Positions 29,152-37,281 of a stretch of 64,000 nucleotides of DNA are shown one piece after another. The notes below the pieces were generated by a model. That model was not told where the DNA came from, ran no database searches, and saw only the letters and a list, made by a program, of their open reading frames with translations. The position numbers and the translations under genes are program-made. This stretch comes from Virgisporangium ochraceum (lineage in GTDB: Bacteria > Actinomycetota > Actinomycetes > Mycobacteriales > Micromonosporaceae): assembly GCF_016863655.1 (NCBI RefSeq), contig NZ_BOPH01000146.1:1-64000 (forward strand), in the 5' to 3' direction. Each line of letters starts with the position of its first letter. The stretch's first letter is position 1.

Positions 29152-30049
29152 TCCCGTTCACCAGACCAACATCACCGCCAGCGCGGCCCGGGAGGCGTCC
29201 CGGGTCGCGCTCGTCACATGCGGGGCCCTGAACGGGCTGGACCCCGACGACGAACTGCTCCTGCGTCCCCTGAAGGAACGCGGCGTCCGGGCCGAGGCGG
29301 CCGCCTGGGACGACCCCGCCGTCGACTGGGCCGGGTACGACCTCGCCGTCCTGCGCTCCACCTGGGACTACGCCACCAGGCTCGGCGAGTTCCTCGCCTG
29401 GGCCCGCCGCGTGCCGCGGCTGGCGAACCCGGTCGCCGCCGTCGAGTGGAACACCGACAAGCGCTACCTCCGCGAACTCGCCGCCGCGGGCGTCCCCACC
29501 ACGCCCACCACCTGGGTGGAGCCGGGCGGCACCTGGGAGCCGGCCGACGACGGTCCCATCGTGGTGAAGCCCTCGGTCAGCGCGGGCAGCATCGACTCCG
29601 GCCGCTACGGTCCCGACGAGCGCGACCTGGCGGCCGCCCACGTGCGGCGCCTGACCGACGCCGGCCGCACGGTGATGGTGCAGCCGTACCTGACGGCCGT
29701 CGACACGGCCGGCGAGACCGCGCTCGTACACCTCCGCGGTACCTACTCCCACGCCATCCGCAAGGGCGCCCTGCTCACCGGCCCCGACACGGGGGTCGAC
29801 GGCCTGTACCGCGAGGAGGACATCTCGCCCCGCGAGCCGTCGGACGCCGAGCGGGACGTGGCGCAGCGGGTCCTCGACGCCCTGCCCTTCGACCGCGCCG
29901 ACCTGCTCTACGTGCGCGTCGACCTCATCCCCGACGCGGCGGGTGAGCCGGTGCTCCTGGAGGTCGAGCTGACCGAGCCGTCCCTGTTCCTCGCCCACGA
30001 CGAGCGCGCCCCGGCGCGGCTGGCCGACGCCATCGTCGGGTCGATGTAG
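29135..30049 (+). CDS. ATP-grasp domain protein (RimK/glutathione-synthetase-like)
   Basis: The product of about 304 residues shows an ATP-grasp ligase layout. An N-terminal pre-ATP-grasp domain (VALVTCGALNGLDPDDELLL, then DLAVLRSTWDY) is followed by the ATP-binding core with VEWNTDKRYLRELAAAGVP and IVVKPSVSAGSIDSGRY. The Mg-binding C-terminal strand reads LLYVRVDLI...VLLEVELTEPSLFL. Such enzymes join a carboxylate to an amine or thiol. The substrate is unknown. The start is uncertain: GTG 29135 overlaps the previous gene and has no clear ribosome site, and recognisable homology begins about 25 residues later. Confidence 0.75.
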   Translation: MPSRGSPVHQTNITASAAREASRVALVTCGALNGLDPDDELLLRPLKERGVRAEAAAWDDPAVDWAGYDLAVLRSTWDYATRLGEFLAWARRVPRLANPVAAVEWNTDKRYLRELAAAGVPTTPTTWVEPGGTWEPADDGPIVVKPSVSAGSIDSGRYGPDERDLAAAHVRRLTDAGRTVMVQPYLTAVDTAGETALVHLRGTYSHAIRKGALLTGPDTGVDGLYREEDISPREPSDAERDVAQRVLDALPFDRADLLYVRVDLIPDAAGEPVLLEVELTEPSLFLAHDERAPARLADAIVGSM

Positions 30050-30057
30050 CCGGTCCG

Positions 30058-30861
30058 GTGCCGCTCATCGAGGTCGAGGTGCCACCGACCGCCGCCGCGC
30101 TGATCGCGTCGCGCCGGATGCCGGCCTGGCTCGCCGCGGGTTTCGACCCGGCGCAGACGCTCTCGCCGTTTCCCGACTGGGCCGACATCGCCGACACGAT
30201 CGAGGCGTACGGCGACTCCGCGGACCCGTCACTGCGCGGCGTCCTCGCGTTGATGACCGCGTACGGCCGCATCGACCGGGCCGTGACCGTCCTCGACCGG
30301 CTCGAGGAGCGGACCGCGGAGATCCTCGGGCTGTGCGACCTCGCGGTCGCGAACGGCATCGACGAGGACGAGGTCGAGCCGCTCCGCGCGGCGACGGAAG
30401 AGCTCGAGGAGATCTGGCCGGACGGGGACGACACAGCCGGCGACGACGGGAGACCCGGGGTGTCCGACCTCCTGGCTGCCGCCGACGCCGCCTACGCGGA
30501 GGGCGACCGGGCCGGCGCGCTGGCGCGGTACCGCGACCTCGCCGCCGCCGATGCCCAGGCGCTGGGAGGGTCGGGCGTCTACGCGATCACGTATGCCTGG
30601 ACGGCCCTCATCGCCGATGCGGCCGAGCACGAGGGCGCCGCCGCGGCGGGCGCGCTGTGGCGCGCAGCCCGGGCGCGGAACGAGTGGTTTCCCTGGCCGG
30701 GCGCCGGTGGAGCGCTGATCCGGGGGCTGCTCGGCCGGGGCGTTCCCGACCTCCTCGCCGAGGCGGTCGCGATCCGCCGGAACCAGAGCTGGCATCTGCG
30801 GCGGCTCGACCGGGAGGCGATCGCCGCCGCCGAGGCGGAGCTCAGTCGAACAGGGCGCTGA
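30058..30861 (+). CDS. Hypothetical helical protein
   Basis: The 267-residue product is predicted to be mainly helical and rich in Ala, Glu and Asp. The segment LLAAADAAYAEGDRAGALAR (about 141-160) resembles a single TPR-like helix pair, and EEIWPDGDDTAGDDG forms an acidic linker near 120. I recognise no enzymatic motif. It starts 8 bp after the ATP-grasp gene, so it is probably in the same transcript. Its 3' end overlaps the convergent prs gene by 20 bp. Function unknown. Confidence 0.6.
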   Translation: MPLIEVEVPPTAAALIASRRMPAWLAAGFDPAQTLSPFPDWADIADTIEAYGDSADPSLRGVLALMTAYGRIDRAVTVLDRLEERTAEILGLCDLAVANGIDEDEVEPLRAATEELEEIWPDGDDTAGDDGRPGVSDLLAAADAAYAEGDRAGALARYRDLAAADAQALGGSGVYAITYAWTALIADAAEHEGAAAAGALWRAARARNEWFPWPGAGGALIRGLLGRGVPDLLAEAVAIRRNQSWHLRRLDREAIAAAEAELSRTGR

Positions 30862-31774
30862 CCGACTCGCCGTGGTGGATCCGGCGGATCGCCTCGGCCA
30901 GCGCCGGTGCCACCGACAGGACCCGCAGCTTGGGCGAGGTCGCCGCCACCGGCACCGTGTTCGTGCACACGATCTCGAGCACGTCGTCCTGGGCGGCGAG
31001 GCGGTCGAGCGACCCGCCCGCGAACAGACCATGGGTGAACGCGGTGCGGATCGAGCGGACCTTGCGCTCGCGCAGCCGGTGCAGCAGCTCGAGGATCGTG
31101 GTGCCCTTGGCGATCTCGTCGTCGAGCACGATCACGTCGCGGTCGTCGACGTCGCCGATCACGGCCGCGATCTGCACCTTGTCGTCGTTGATGCGCTCCT
31201 TGGCACCGGCGGCCACCGGGACGCCCAGCATGCGGGCGAACGCCGCCGCCGGCTTGGCGTTGCCGAGGTCGGGCGACACCACGACCGCGTTGTCGAGGTC
31301 GTACTGGCGGAAGTGACCGGCCAGCTCGCGCAGCGCGTGCAGGTGGTCGACCGGCACGCTGAAGAACCCGTGCACCTGCGGCGCGTGCAGGGTCATCGTC
31401 AGGACCCGGGAGGCGCCGGCGGTCACCAGCAGGTCGGCCACCAGCCGGGCGCCGATGGAGATGCGCGGTGCGGTCTTCTTGTCCGAGCGCGCGTAGGCGA
31501 AGTGCGGCATCACCACGGTGACGCGGGCGGCCGAGGCGCCGCGCGCCGCGTCGAGCATGAGCAGCAGCTCGACGAGGTTGTCCTGCACCGGCTTCACCAG
31601 CGGCTGCACGATGTACACGTCGCGGTCGCGGCAGTTGGCCTGCAGCTGCACCTCGAGGCAGTCGTTGGAGAACCGGATGGTGCGCACGGGCTGCCGCGGC
31701 TGCCCGAGGTGGGCACAGATCTCGTCGGCCAGGTCGGGGTGGGCACTTCCGCTGAAGACGACGATCTCTTTCAC
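30842..31774 (-). CDS. prs: Ribose-phosphate pyrophosphokinase family protein
   Basis: The 310-residue protein matches PRPP synthase, which makes PRPP from ribose-5-phosphate and ATP. The N-terminal VVFSGSAHPDLADEI, the catalytic flexible-loop region YARSDKKTAPRISIGARLVA and the PRPP-binding loop DVIVLDDEIAKGTTI are all visible. The loop differs from the usual DDxIDTAGT. Actinobacteria normally carry prs next to glmU, so this may be a second, diverged copy. GTG 31774 overlaps the ctaA stop, implying co-transcription with heme A synthase. The assignment to the family is firm; the activity is likely. Confidence 0.8.
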   Translation of the reverse strand: MKEIVVFSGSAHPDLADEICAHLGQPRQPVRTIRFSNDCLEVQLQANCRDRDVYIVQPLVKPVQDNLVELLLMLDAARGASAARVTVVMPHFAYARSDKKTAPRISIGARLVADLLVTAGASRVLTMTLHAPQVHGFFSVPVDHLHALRELAGHFRQYDLDNAVVVSPDLGNAKPAAAFARMLGVPVAAGAKERINDDKVQIAAVIGDVDDRDVIVLDDEIAKGTTILELLHRLRERKVRSIRTAFTHGLFAGGSLDRLAAQDDVLEIVCTNTVPVAATSPKLRVLSVAPALAEAIRRIHHGESVSALFD

Positions 31775-32790
31775 TTCGTCTTGGCCTTGGCCTTCCTGGG
31801 CTGGGTTCTGGGCCGGGTTCTGGGTTCGGTCGGTGGTTGCGGCCGTGTCAGGGCGTCGGGCAACTGCGCGTGGACCGGCGTGAGCGGCGTCCGGTACGCC
31901 CGTCGCAGGTTCGCGTAGACGGCGAGCGCGGCCAGCAGCACCGCGCACGAGCCGGCCATGTGCGCGGCGACAAGGAGCCGGGGCAGGTCGGTGACGTACT
32001 GCACCAGCCCGACGAGGCCCTGTGCCAGCTCCACGAGCAGCAGTACGGCCGCGGCCCGTCGCACCACCCGCGGCGCGTCGACCGCCCACACGGCGAAGAG
32101 CACGCCGAGCGACAGCCCGACCAGCAGGAACACGCCGTCGGCGTGCAGCTGGGTCACCGCTTCGGGGTCGAGGCCGTTGCGGCGGGCGTCGGCGTCACCG
32201 GCGTGCGGACCGCTGCCGGTGACCACCACGCCGAGGAGCAGGGTCACGGCGGTGGCCGCGAGCACCGCCAGCCCGAGGTGCCGCAACGCGCGGGGTGCGG
32301 CCCAGGTGGGTCGGTCGAGGGGCGCGGTGTCGGCGATCGCCGAGCGCCACAACGCGTACGTGAACCCGATGATCACCATGGACACCAGGAAGTGGCAGCC
32401 GACCACCCACGGGTTGAGGTCGGTGAGCACCGTGATGCCGCCGACCACCGCCTGGGCGGGGATCTGTGCGAGCACCGCGCCGGCCAGGAGCACCGTGCGG
32501 CGGCTGCGCCGGCGCTGCAGCAGCGCCGAGACGAGCCCGAGCAGTGCGATCAGGCCCACCACGTACGTGAGCAGCCGGTTGCCGAACTCGATCACCCCGT
32601 AGATGCCCATCTCCGGTGTGGTGACGAAGGAGTCCTCGGTGCAGCGGGGCCAGGTGGGGCAGCCGAGACCGGAGCCGGTGAGCCGCACGGCCCCACCGGT
32701 GATCACGATTCCGACGTTGGCGATGATCGAGGCGACGGCGAGTCGCCGCAGTGCGGCCGGCGTACCCAGCAGCGCGCGAATCCGGTCCAC
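31771..32790 (-). CDS. ctaA: Heme A synthase (CtaA/COX15)
   Basis: The 339-residue membrane protein has about eight transmembrane helices in two four-helix halves and oxidises heme O to heme A. Signature segments are GGAVRLTGSGLGCPTWPRC near 30, EFGNRLLTYVVGL near 65 and, in the second half, VVVTGSGPHAGDADARR and TQLHADGVFLL with conserved histidines. TACCCT 8 nt before GTG 32790 suggests a leaderless promoter, divergent from sufR. The C-terminus is Pro/Arg/Lys-rich. It overlaps prs at its 3' end. Confidence 0.92.
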   Translation of the reverse strand: MDRIRALLGTPAALRRLAVASIIANVGIVITGGAVRLTGSGLGCPTWPRCTEDSFVTTPEMGIYGVIEFGNRLLTYVVGLIALLGLVSALLQRRRSRRTVLLAGAVLAQIPAQAVVGGITVLTDLNPWVVGCHFLVSMVIIGFTYALWRSAIADTAPLDRPTWAAPRALRHLGLAVLAATAVTLLLGVVVTGSGPHAGDADARRNGLDPEAVTQLHADGVFLLVGLSLGVLFAVWAVDAPRVVRRAAAVLLLVELAQGLVGLVQYVTDLPRLLVAAHMAGSCAVLLAALAVYANLRRAYRTPLTPVHAQLPDALTRPQPPTEPRTRPRTQPRKAKAKTK

Positions 32791-32845
32791 GTGAACAAAG
32801 GGTACGGGGGTGGCCTGGATCACTCCCGGTGACCTCCGGACGGAT

Positions 32846-32881
32846 TTGCCGATCTCCCCGGATTTACGTAACGTTCGTGTT
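32846..32881 (+). promoter_or_regulatory. sufR promoter, leaderless, with TTACGTAA palindrome
   Basis: TTGCCG (32846-32851), a 17-nt spacer and TAACGT (32869-32874) form a well-spaced promoter 7 nt before GTG 32882. A perfect TTACGTAA palindrome (32864-32871) overlaps the -10 and is one candidate SufR site. Confidence 0.6.
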
Positions 32882-33616
32882 GTGAAAAACGCGGCGCTGC
32901 TGTCCGGGTCGGACCTGGCCGACCCCGCGCCGCCCGGGAACCCGGGTGGTGCCGACCGGCGCACCCGCGACCGGCTCACCGAGCTGCTGCTCGAGCGGGG
33001 TGCCGCCACGGCCACCGAGCTGGGGTGCGCGCTGGGGCTCAGCGCGGCGGGCATCCGCCGTCACCTCGACGCGATGCTCGCCGACGGCCTGGTCGTCGCC
33101 CGCGAGCAGGCCAGCACGGCGCCGCGCGGCCGCGGCCGTCCCGCGAAGGTCTTCGCGCTCACCGACGCGGGCCGCGAAGGGCTGCCGCACACCTACGACG
33201 ACCTGGCGTCGGCGGCGCTGCGCTGGATCGCCAGCCGCAGCGGTCCCGAAGCGGTCGCCGCGTTCGCCGCAAGCCAGGTGGCCGGCCTGGAGGAGCGGTG
33301 CCGCACGGCCATGGCCGAGGCCGGCGCCGACCCGATCGCCCGCGCCGAAGCATTGGCCAGGGCGCTCACGGCCGAGGGGTACGCTGCCGGCGCCACCACG
33401 ATCGCCACCGGCGGTCAGCTCTGCCAGCACCACTGCCCGGTGGCCCACGTGGCCGCCGAGTTCCCCCAGCTCTGCGAGGCCGAGACGCGGGTGATCTCGC
33501 GGCTGGTCGGCACGCATGTCCAGCGCCTGGCCACGATCGCCAACGGCGACGGTGTGTGCACCACGCACATCCCGCGTCGGAACCTGAGTAACCGAACCGT
33601 GAGGACCAACTCGTGA
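32882..33616 (+). CDS. sufR: Fe-S cluster-sensing repressor SufR
   Basis: SufR is a winged-helix repressor that senses Fe-S status through its own cluster and controls the suf operon. The 244-residue protein has an N-terminal DNA-binding domain (LTELLLERGAATATELGCAL, then GIRRHLDAML). The C-terminal ligand region CQHHCPVAHVAAEFPQLC supplies cysteines 181, 185 and 198. It is the first gene of the operon, and its stop overlaps sufB, so it is autoregulated by position. The GTG start is leaderless by promoter spacing. Confidence 0.93.
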   Translation: MKNAALLSGSDLADPAPPGNPGGADRRTRDRLTELLLERGAATATELGCALGLSAAGIRRHLDAMLADGLVVAREQASTAPRGRGRPAKVFALTDAGREGLPHTYDDLASAALRWIASRSGPEAVAAFAASQVAGLEERCRTAMAEAGADPIARAEALARALTAEGYAAGATTIATGGQLCQHHCPVAHVAAEFPQLCEAETRVISRLVGTHVQRLATIANGDGVCTTHIPRRNLSNRTVRTNS

Positions 33617-35037
33617 CTGAGCAGATCACTCCGACAACAGCCGATCCGCTGGCCGGACTCGGTCGCTACGAGTACGGCTGGGCCGACTCGGACGTGGCCG
33701 GCGCCTCGGCGCGGCGCGGTCTGAACGAGGAGGTCGTGCGCGACATCTCGGCGAAGAAGAACGAGCCGCAGTGGATGCTCGACCTGCGCCTGAAGGGCCT
33801 GCGCCTGTTCGACCGCAAGCCGCTGCCGAACTGGGGCGCCGACCTCACCACGATCGACTTCGACAACATCAAGTACTTCGTGCGGTCGACGGAGAAGCAG
33901 GCGGCCTCGTGGGAGGACCTGCCCGACGACATCAAGAACACCTACGACCGGCTGGGCATCCCCGAGGCGGAGAAGCAGCGGCTGGTCGCCGGCGTCGCGG
34001 CCCAGTACGAGTCCGAGGTCGTCTACCACCAGATCCAGGAGGACCTGGAGCGGCAGGGCGTGGTGTTCCTCGACACCGACTCGGGCCTCCGGGAGTACGA
34101 GGACCTGTTCAAGGAGTACTTCGGCACGGTGATCCCGGTCGGCGACAACAAGTTCGCCGCGCTGAACACCGCCGTGTGGTCGGGTGGCTCCTTCATCTAC
34201 GTGCCCAAGGGCGTCAACGTCGAGATCCCGCTGCAGGCCTACTTCCGGATCAACACCGAGAACATGGGCCAGTTCGAGCGCACGCTGATCCTGGTCGACG
34301 AGGGTGCCTACGTGCACTACGTCGAGGGCTGCACCGCGCCGATCTACTCGTCCGACTCGCTGCACTCGGCGGTCGTCGAGATCGTGGTGAAGAAGAACGC
34401 CCGCTGCCGGTACACGACGATCCAGAACTGGTCGACCAACGTGTACAACCTGGTCACGAAGCGGGCCGTGTGCCACGAGGGCGCCACGATGGAGTGGGTC
34501 GACGGCAACCTCGGCTCCAAGATCACCATGAAGTACCCGGCCGTCTACATGACCGGCGCACACGCCCACGGCGAGGTGCTCAGCGTGGCGATGGCCGGCG
34601 AGGGTCAGCACCAGGACGCCGGCGCCAAGATGGTGCACGCCGCGCCGCACACGTCGAGCACGATCATCTCGAAGTCGATCGCGCGTGGCGGCGGCCGTAC
34701 GAGCTACCGGGGCCTGGTGCAGGTGCTCGAGGGCTCCACGAACTCGAAGTCGACGGTGAAGTGCGACGCGCTGCTGGTCGACACGATCTCGCGGTCCGAC
34801 ACCTACCCGTACGTCGACATCCGCGAGGACGACGTGTCGATGGGTCACGAGGCCACGGTCTCGAAGATCAGCGACGACCAGCTCTTCTACCTGATGAGCC
34901 GCGGCCTCACCGAGGACGAGGCGATGGCGATGATCGTGCGCGGCTTCATCGAGCCGATCGCCAAGGAACTGCCGATGGAGTACGCGCTCGAGCTGAACCG
35001 GCTCATCGAGCTTCAGATGGAAGGAGCCGTCGGCTGA
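33613..35037 (+). CDS. sufB: Fe-S cluster assembly scaffold protein SufB
   Basis: SufB is the main scaffold of the SufBCD complex. The 474-residue protein has the expected order: an N-terminal helical region (EEVVRDISAKKNEPQWMLDL), the beta-helix core with FIYVPKGVNVEIPLQAYFRI, VEGCTAPIYSSDSLHSAVVE and KKNARCRYTTIQNW, and C-terminal EATVSKISDDQLFYLMSRGL. The core Cys in VEGCTAP is the cluster-assembly region. I see no intein, which some actinobacterial SufB genes carry. The GTG overlaps the sufR stop and the stop overlaps the sufD start. Confidence 0.96.
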   Translation: MTEQITPTTADPLAGLGRYEYGWADSDVAGASARRGLNEEVVRDISAKKNEPQWMLDLRLKGLRLFDRKPLPNWGADLTTIDFDNIKYFVRSTEKQAASWEDLPDDIKNTYDRLGIPEAEKQRLVAGVAAQYESEVVYHQIQEDLERQGVVFLDTDSGLREYEDLFKEYFGTVIPVGDNKFAALNTAVWSGGSFIYVPKGVNVEIPLQAYFRINTENMGQFERTLILVDEGAYVHYVEGCTAPIYSSDSLHSAVVEIVVKKNARCRYTTIQNWSTNVYNLVTKRAVCHEGATMEWVDGNLGSKITMKYPAVYMTGAHAHGEVLSVAMAGEGQHQDAGAKMVHAAPHTSSTIISKSIARGGGRTSYRGLVQVLEGSTNSKSTVKCDALLVDTISRSDTYPYVDIREDDVSMGHEATVSKISDDQLFYLMSRGLTEDEAMAMIVRGFIEPIAKELPMEYALELNRLIELQMEGAVG

Positions 35038-36170
35038 TGACGGCAGTTCTGCCGCCGAAGACCCGCGCACACCAGCTGCGCTCGGCTGACGTCAACGACT
35101 ACCCGGTTCTCAACGGTCGCGAGGAGGAGTGGCGGTTCACGCCGCTCAAGCGCCTGCGCGGGCTCGCTTCGGCGACGACAGCCGAGGCCACCGGCAAGCT
35201 CGGCTACGAGTTCGGCGAGCTGCCCGCGGGCGTCTCCGTGTCGACCGTCGACCGGTCCGACCCGCGCCTCGGCAGTGTGCTCACCCCGTTCGACCGCGTC
35301 AGCGCGCTCGCGCAGGGTGGGGTCACCGAGGCGCTGCTCATCGCCGTCGCCCGTCGGGCCACGCCGGGCGGCGCGGCCACCGTCCGGGTCAACGGTTCCG
35401 GGGGGACCGCGTTCGCGCACACGTTCGTCGAGGTGGGCGAGCTGGCGGAGGCGACGGTCATCCTCGACCAGCAGGGCAGCGTGACGCTGGCCGACAACGT
35501 CGAGGTGAGCGTCGCCGACGGGGCGCAGCTCACGCTGGTGACGGTCGCCGACTGGGCCCGCGACGCGGTGCAGGCGCAGCATGTGAAGTTCCGGCTCGGC
35601 CGCGACGCGCGGGTCGTGCACGTGCAGGTCACGCTCGGTGGTGACCTGGTACGCCAGTACACCAGCGTCGAGTACGCCGGCCGCGGTGGCGACTGCGAGG
35701 TCTTCGGCCTCTACTTCGGCACCGCCGGGCAGCACCTGGAGCACCGCCAGCTGATCGACCACTCGGTCCCCGACTGCCGCAGCAACGTCAACTACCGGGG
35801 CGCGCTGCAGGGCGACAAGACCACCACGGTGTGGGTCGGCGACGTGCTGATCCGGGCCGAGGCCACCGGCACCGACACGTACGAGATCAACCGGAACCTG
35901 GTGCTCACCGACGGCGCGGTCGCCCACTCGGTGCCCAACCTGGAGATCGAGACCGGCGAGATCGCCGGCGCCGGCCACGCGAGCGCCACCGGCCGGTTCG
36001 ACGACGAGCAGCTGTTCTACCTGATGTCGCGCGGAATTCACCCCGACGAGGCGCGGAAGCTGGTCGTCCGCGGTTTCTTCAACGAACTGCTCGGGAAGGT
36101 GCCGGCCGACGAGTTGCGCGAGCGGCTGGCGGCGACCATCGAGGCCCGCCTGGACGAGGTGGGGGCCTAG
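35037..36170 (+). CDS. sufD: Fe-S cluster assembly protein SufD
   Basis: The 377-residue SufB paralogue pairs with it in the SufBC2D complex. It has the N-terminal REEEWRFTPLKRLRGL motif and a beta-helix with FGLYFGTAGQHLEHRQLIDH and NVNYRGALQGDKTTTVW. The C-terminal HASATGRFDDEQLFYLMSRG parallels the SufB ending and contains the conserved His. Its start overlaps the sufB stop (TGATG), and the Rieske ferredoxin gene begins at the very next base after its stop. Confidence 0.95.
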   Translation: MTAVLPPKTRAHQLRSADVNDYPVLNGREEEWRFTPLKRLRGLASATTAEATGKLGYEFGELPAGVSVSTVDRSDPRLGSVLTPFDRVSALAQGGVTEALLIAVARRATPGGAATVRVNGSGGTAFAHTFVEVGELAEATVILDQQGSVTLADNVEVSVADGAQLTLVTVADWARDAVQAQHVKFRLGRDARVVHVQVTLGGDLVRQYTSVEYAGRGGDCEVFGLYFGTAGQHLEHRQLIDHSVPDCRSNVNYRGALQGDKTTTVWVGDVLIRAEATGTDTYEINRNLVLTDGAVAHSVPNLEIETGEIAGAGHASATGRFDDEQLFYLMSRGIHPDEARKLVVRGFFNELLGKVPADELRERLAATIEARLDEVGA

Positions 36171-36506
36171 ATGAGCGTCCAGGTACGGGTGTGCGGCACG
36201 GGTGACGTCGCCAAGGGCGAGGTGATCGCGGTCAAGGTCGGTGAGCTGGAGCTCGCCGTCGTGCACGCCGACGACGACACCTTTTACGCCATCCGCGACG
36301 AGTGCTCGCACGCCAACATCGCGCTCAGCGAGGGCGAGATCGACGGCTGCACCCTCGAGTGCTGGCTGCACGGGTCGCGCTTCGACCTGCGCACCGGCGA
36401 GCCCAGCGGCCTTCCCGCCACCGAGCCGGTGCCGGTCTTCCCGGTCGAGGTCCGCGATGGCGACGTCTACGTGACTCTTGAACCCAGTAACGGAGTAGAG
36501 CTGTGA
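36171..36506 (+). CDS. Rieske-type ferredoxin in the suf operon
   Basis: The 111-residue soluble protein carries a Rieske [2Fe-2S] site. CSHANIALSEGEIDGCTLEC contains the first Cys-His pair and CWLHGSRF the second. It resembles the small ferredoxin subunits of ring-hydroxylating dioxygenases, but its fixed place between sufD and sufC in actinobacteria points to electron delivery during cluster assembly. It abuts sufD with no gap and overlaps sufC by 4 nt. There is no export signal, unlike the Rieske protein at 9265. Confidence 0.92.
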   Translation: MSVQVRVCGTGDVAKGEVIAVKVGELELAVVHADDDTFYAIRDECSHANIALSEGEIDGCTLECWLHGSRFDLRTGEPSGLPATEPVPVFPVEVRDGDVYVTLEPSNGVEL

Positions 36507-37276
36507 GCACCTTGGAGATCCGCGGCCTGCAGGTCAGCGTCAAGCTGCCCGAGGGCGACCTGAAGCCGATCCTCGCCGGGGTCGACCTCACCGTCCGGGC
36601 CGGCGAGACGCACGCCATCATGGGCCCCAACGGGTCGGGCAAGTCGACGCTGGCGTACTCGATCGCGGGTCACCCGCGCTACGAGGTCACCGGCGGAACG
36701 GTGACGCTCGACGGCGAGGACGTCCTCGCGATGTCGGTCGACGAGCGGGCCCGCGCCGGGCTGTTCCTCGCGATGCAGTACCCGGTCGAGGTTCCGGGTG
36801 TGTCGGTGGCGAACTTCCTGCGCACCGCGAAGACCGCGATCGACGGCGAGGCGCCGAAGCTGCGCACCTGGGTCGGCGAGCTGAAGTCCTCGATGGAGAA
36901 GCTGCAGATGGACCCGGCGTTCGCCCAGCGCAACGTCAACGAGGGCTTCTCCGGCGGTGAGAAGAAGCGCCACGAGATCGTCCAGATGGAGCTGCTCAAG
37001 CCGAAGATCGCGATCCTCGACGAGACCGACTCCGGCCTCGACATCGACGCGTTGCGCGTGGTGAGCGGCGGCATCAGCCGGGTCCGCGAGGCCGGCGACA
37101 CCGGCCTGCTCCTGATCACCCACTACACCCGGATCCTCCGGTACGTGAAGCCCGACTTCGTGCACGTCTTCGTCGGCGGGAAGATCGTCGAGGAGGGCGG
37201 CTCCGAGCTTGCCGACAAGCTCGAGGACGAGGGCTACGAGCGTTACCTGGCGGGTGCCGGACCGGCGAAGGCGTAA
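36503..37276 (+). CDS. sufC: Fe-S cluster assembly ATPase SufC
   Basis: This ABC-type ATPase of the SufBCD complex has 257 residues. Walker A GPNGSGKSTLAYSIAGHP lies at about 40-57 and the signature FSGGEKKRHEIVQMELL near 153. Walker B ILDETDSGLDIDALRVV follows near 175. TLDGEDVLAMSVDERARAG is also typical of SufC. It has no membrane domain, as expected. The GTG overlaps the ferredoxin stop, and sufS follows after 5 bp. Confidence 0.96.
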   Translation: MSTLEIRGLQVSVKLPEGDLKPILAGVDLTVRAGETHAIMGPNGSGKSTLAYSIAGHPRYEVTGGTVTLDGEDVLAMSVDERARAGLFLAMQYPVEVPGVSVANFLRTAKTAIDGEAPKLRTWVGELKSSMEKLQMDPAFAQRNVNEGFSGGEKKRHEIVQMELLKPKIAILDETDSGLDIDALRVVSGGISRVREAGDTGLLLITHYTRILRYVKPDFVHVFVGGKIVEEGGSELADKLEDEGYERYLAGAGPAKA

Positions 37277-37281
37277 CCACC

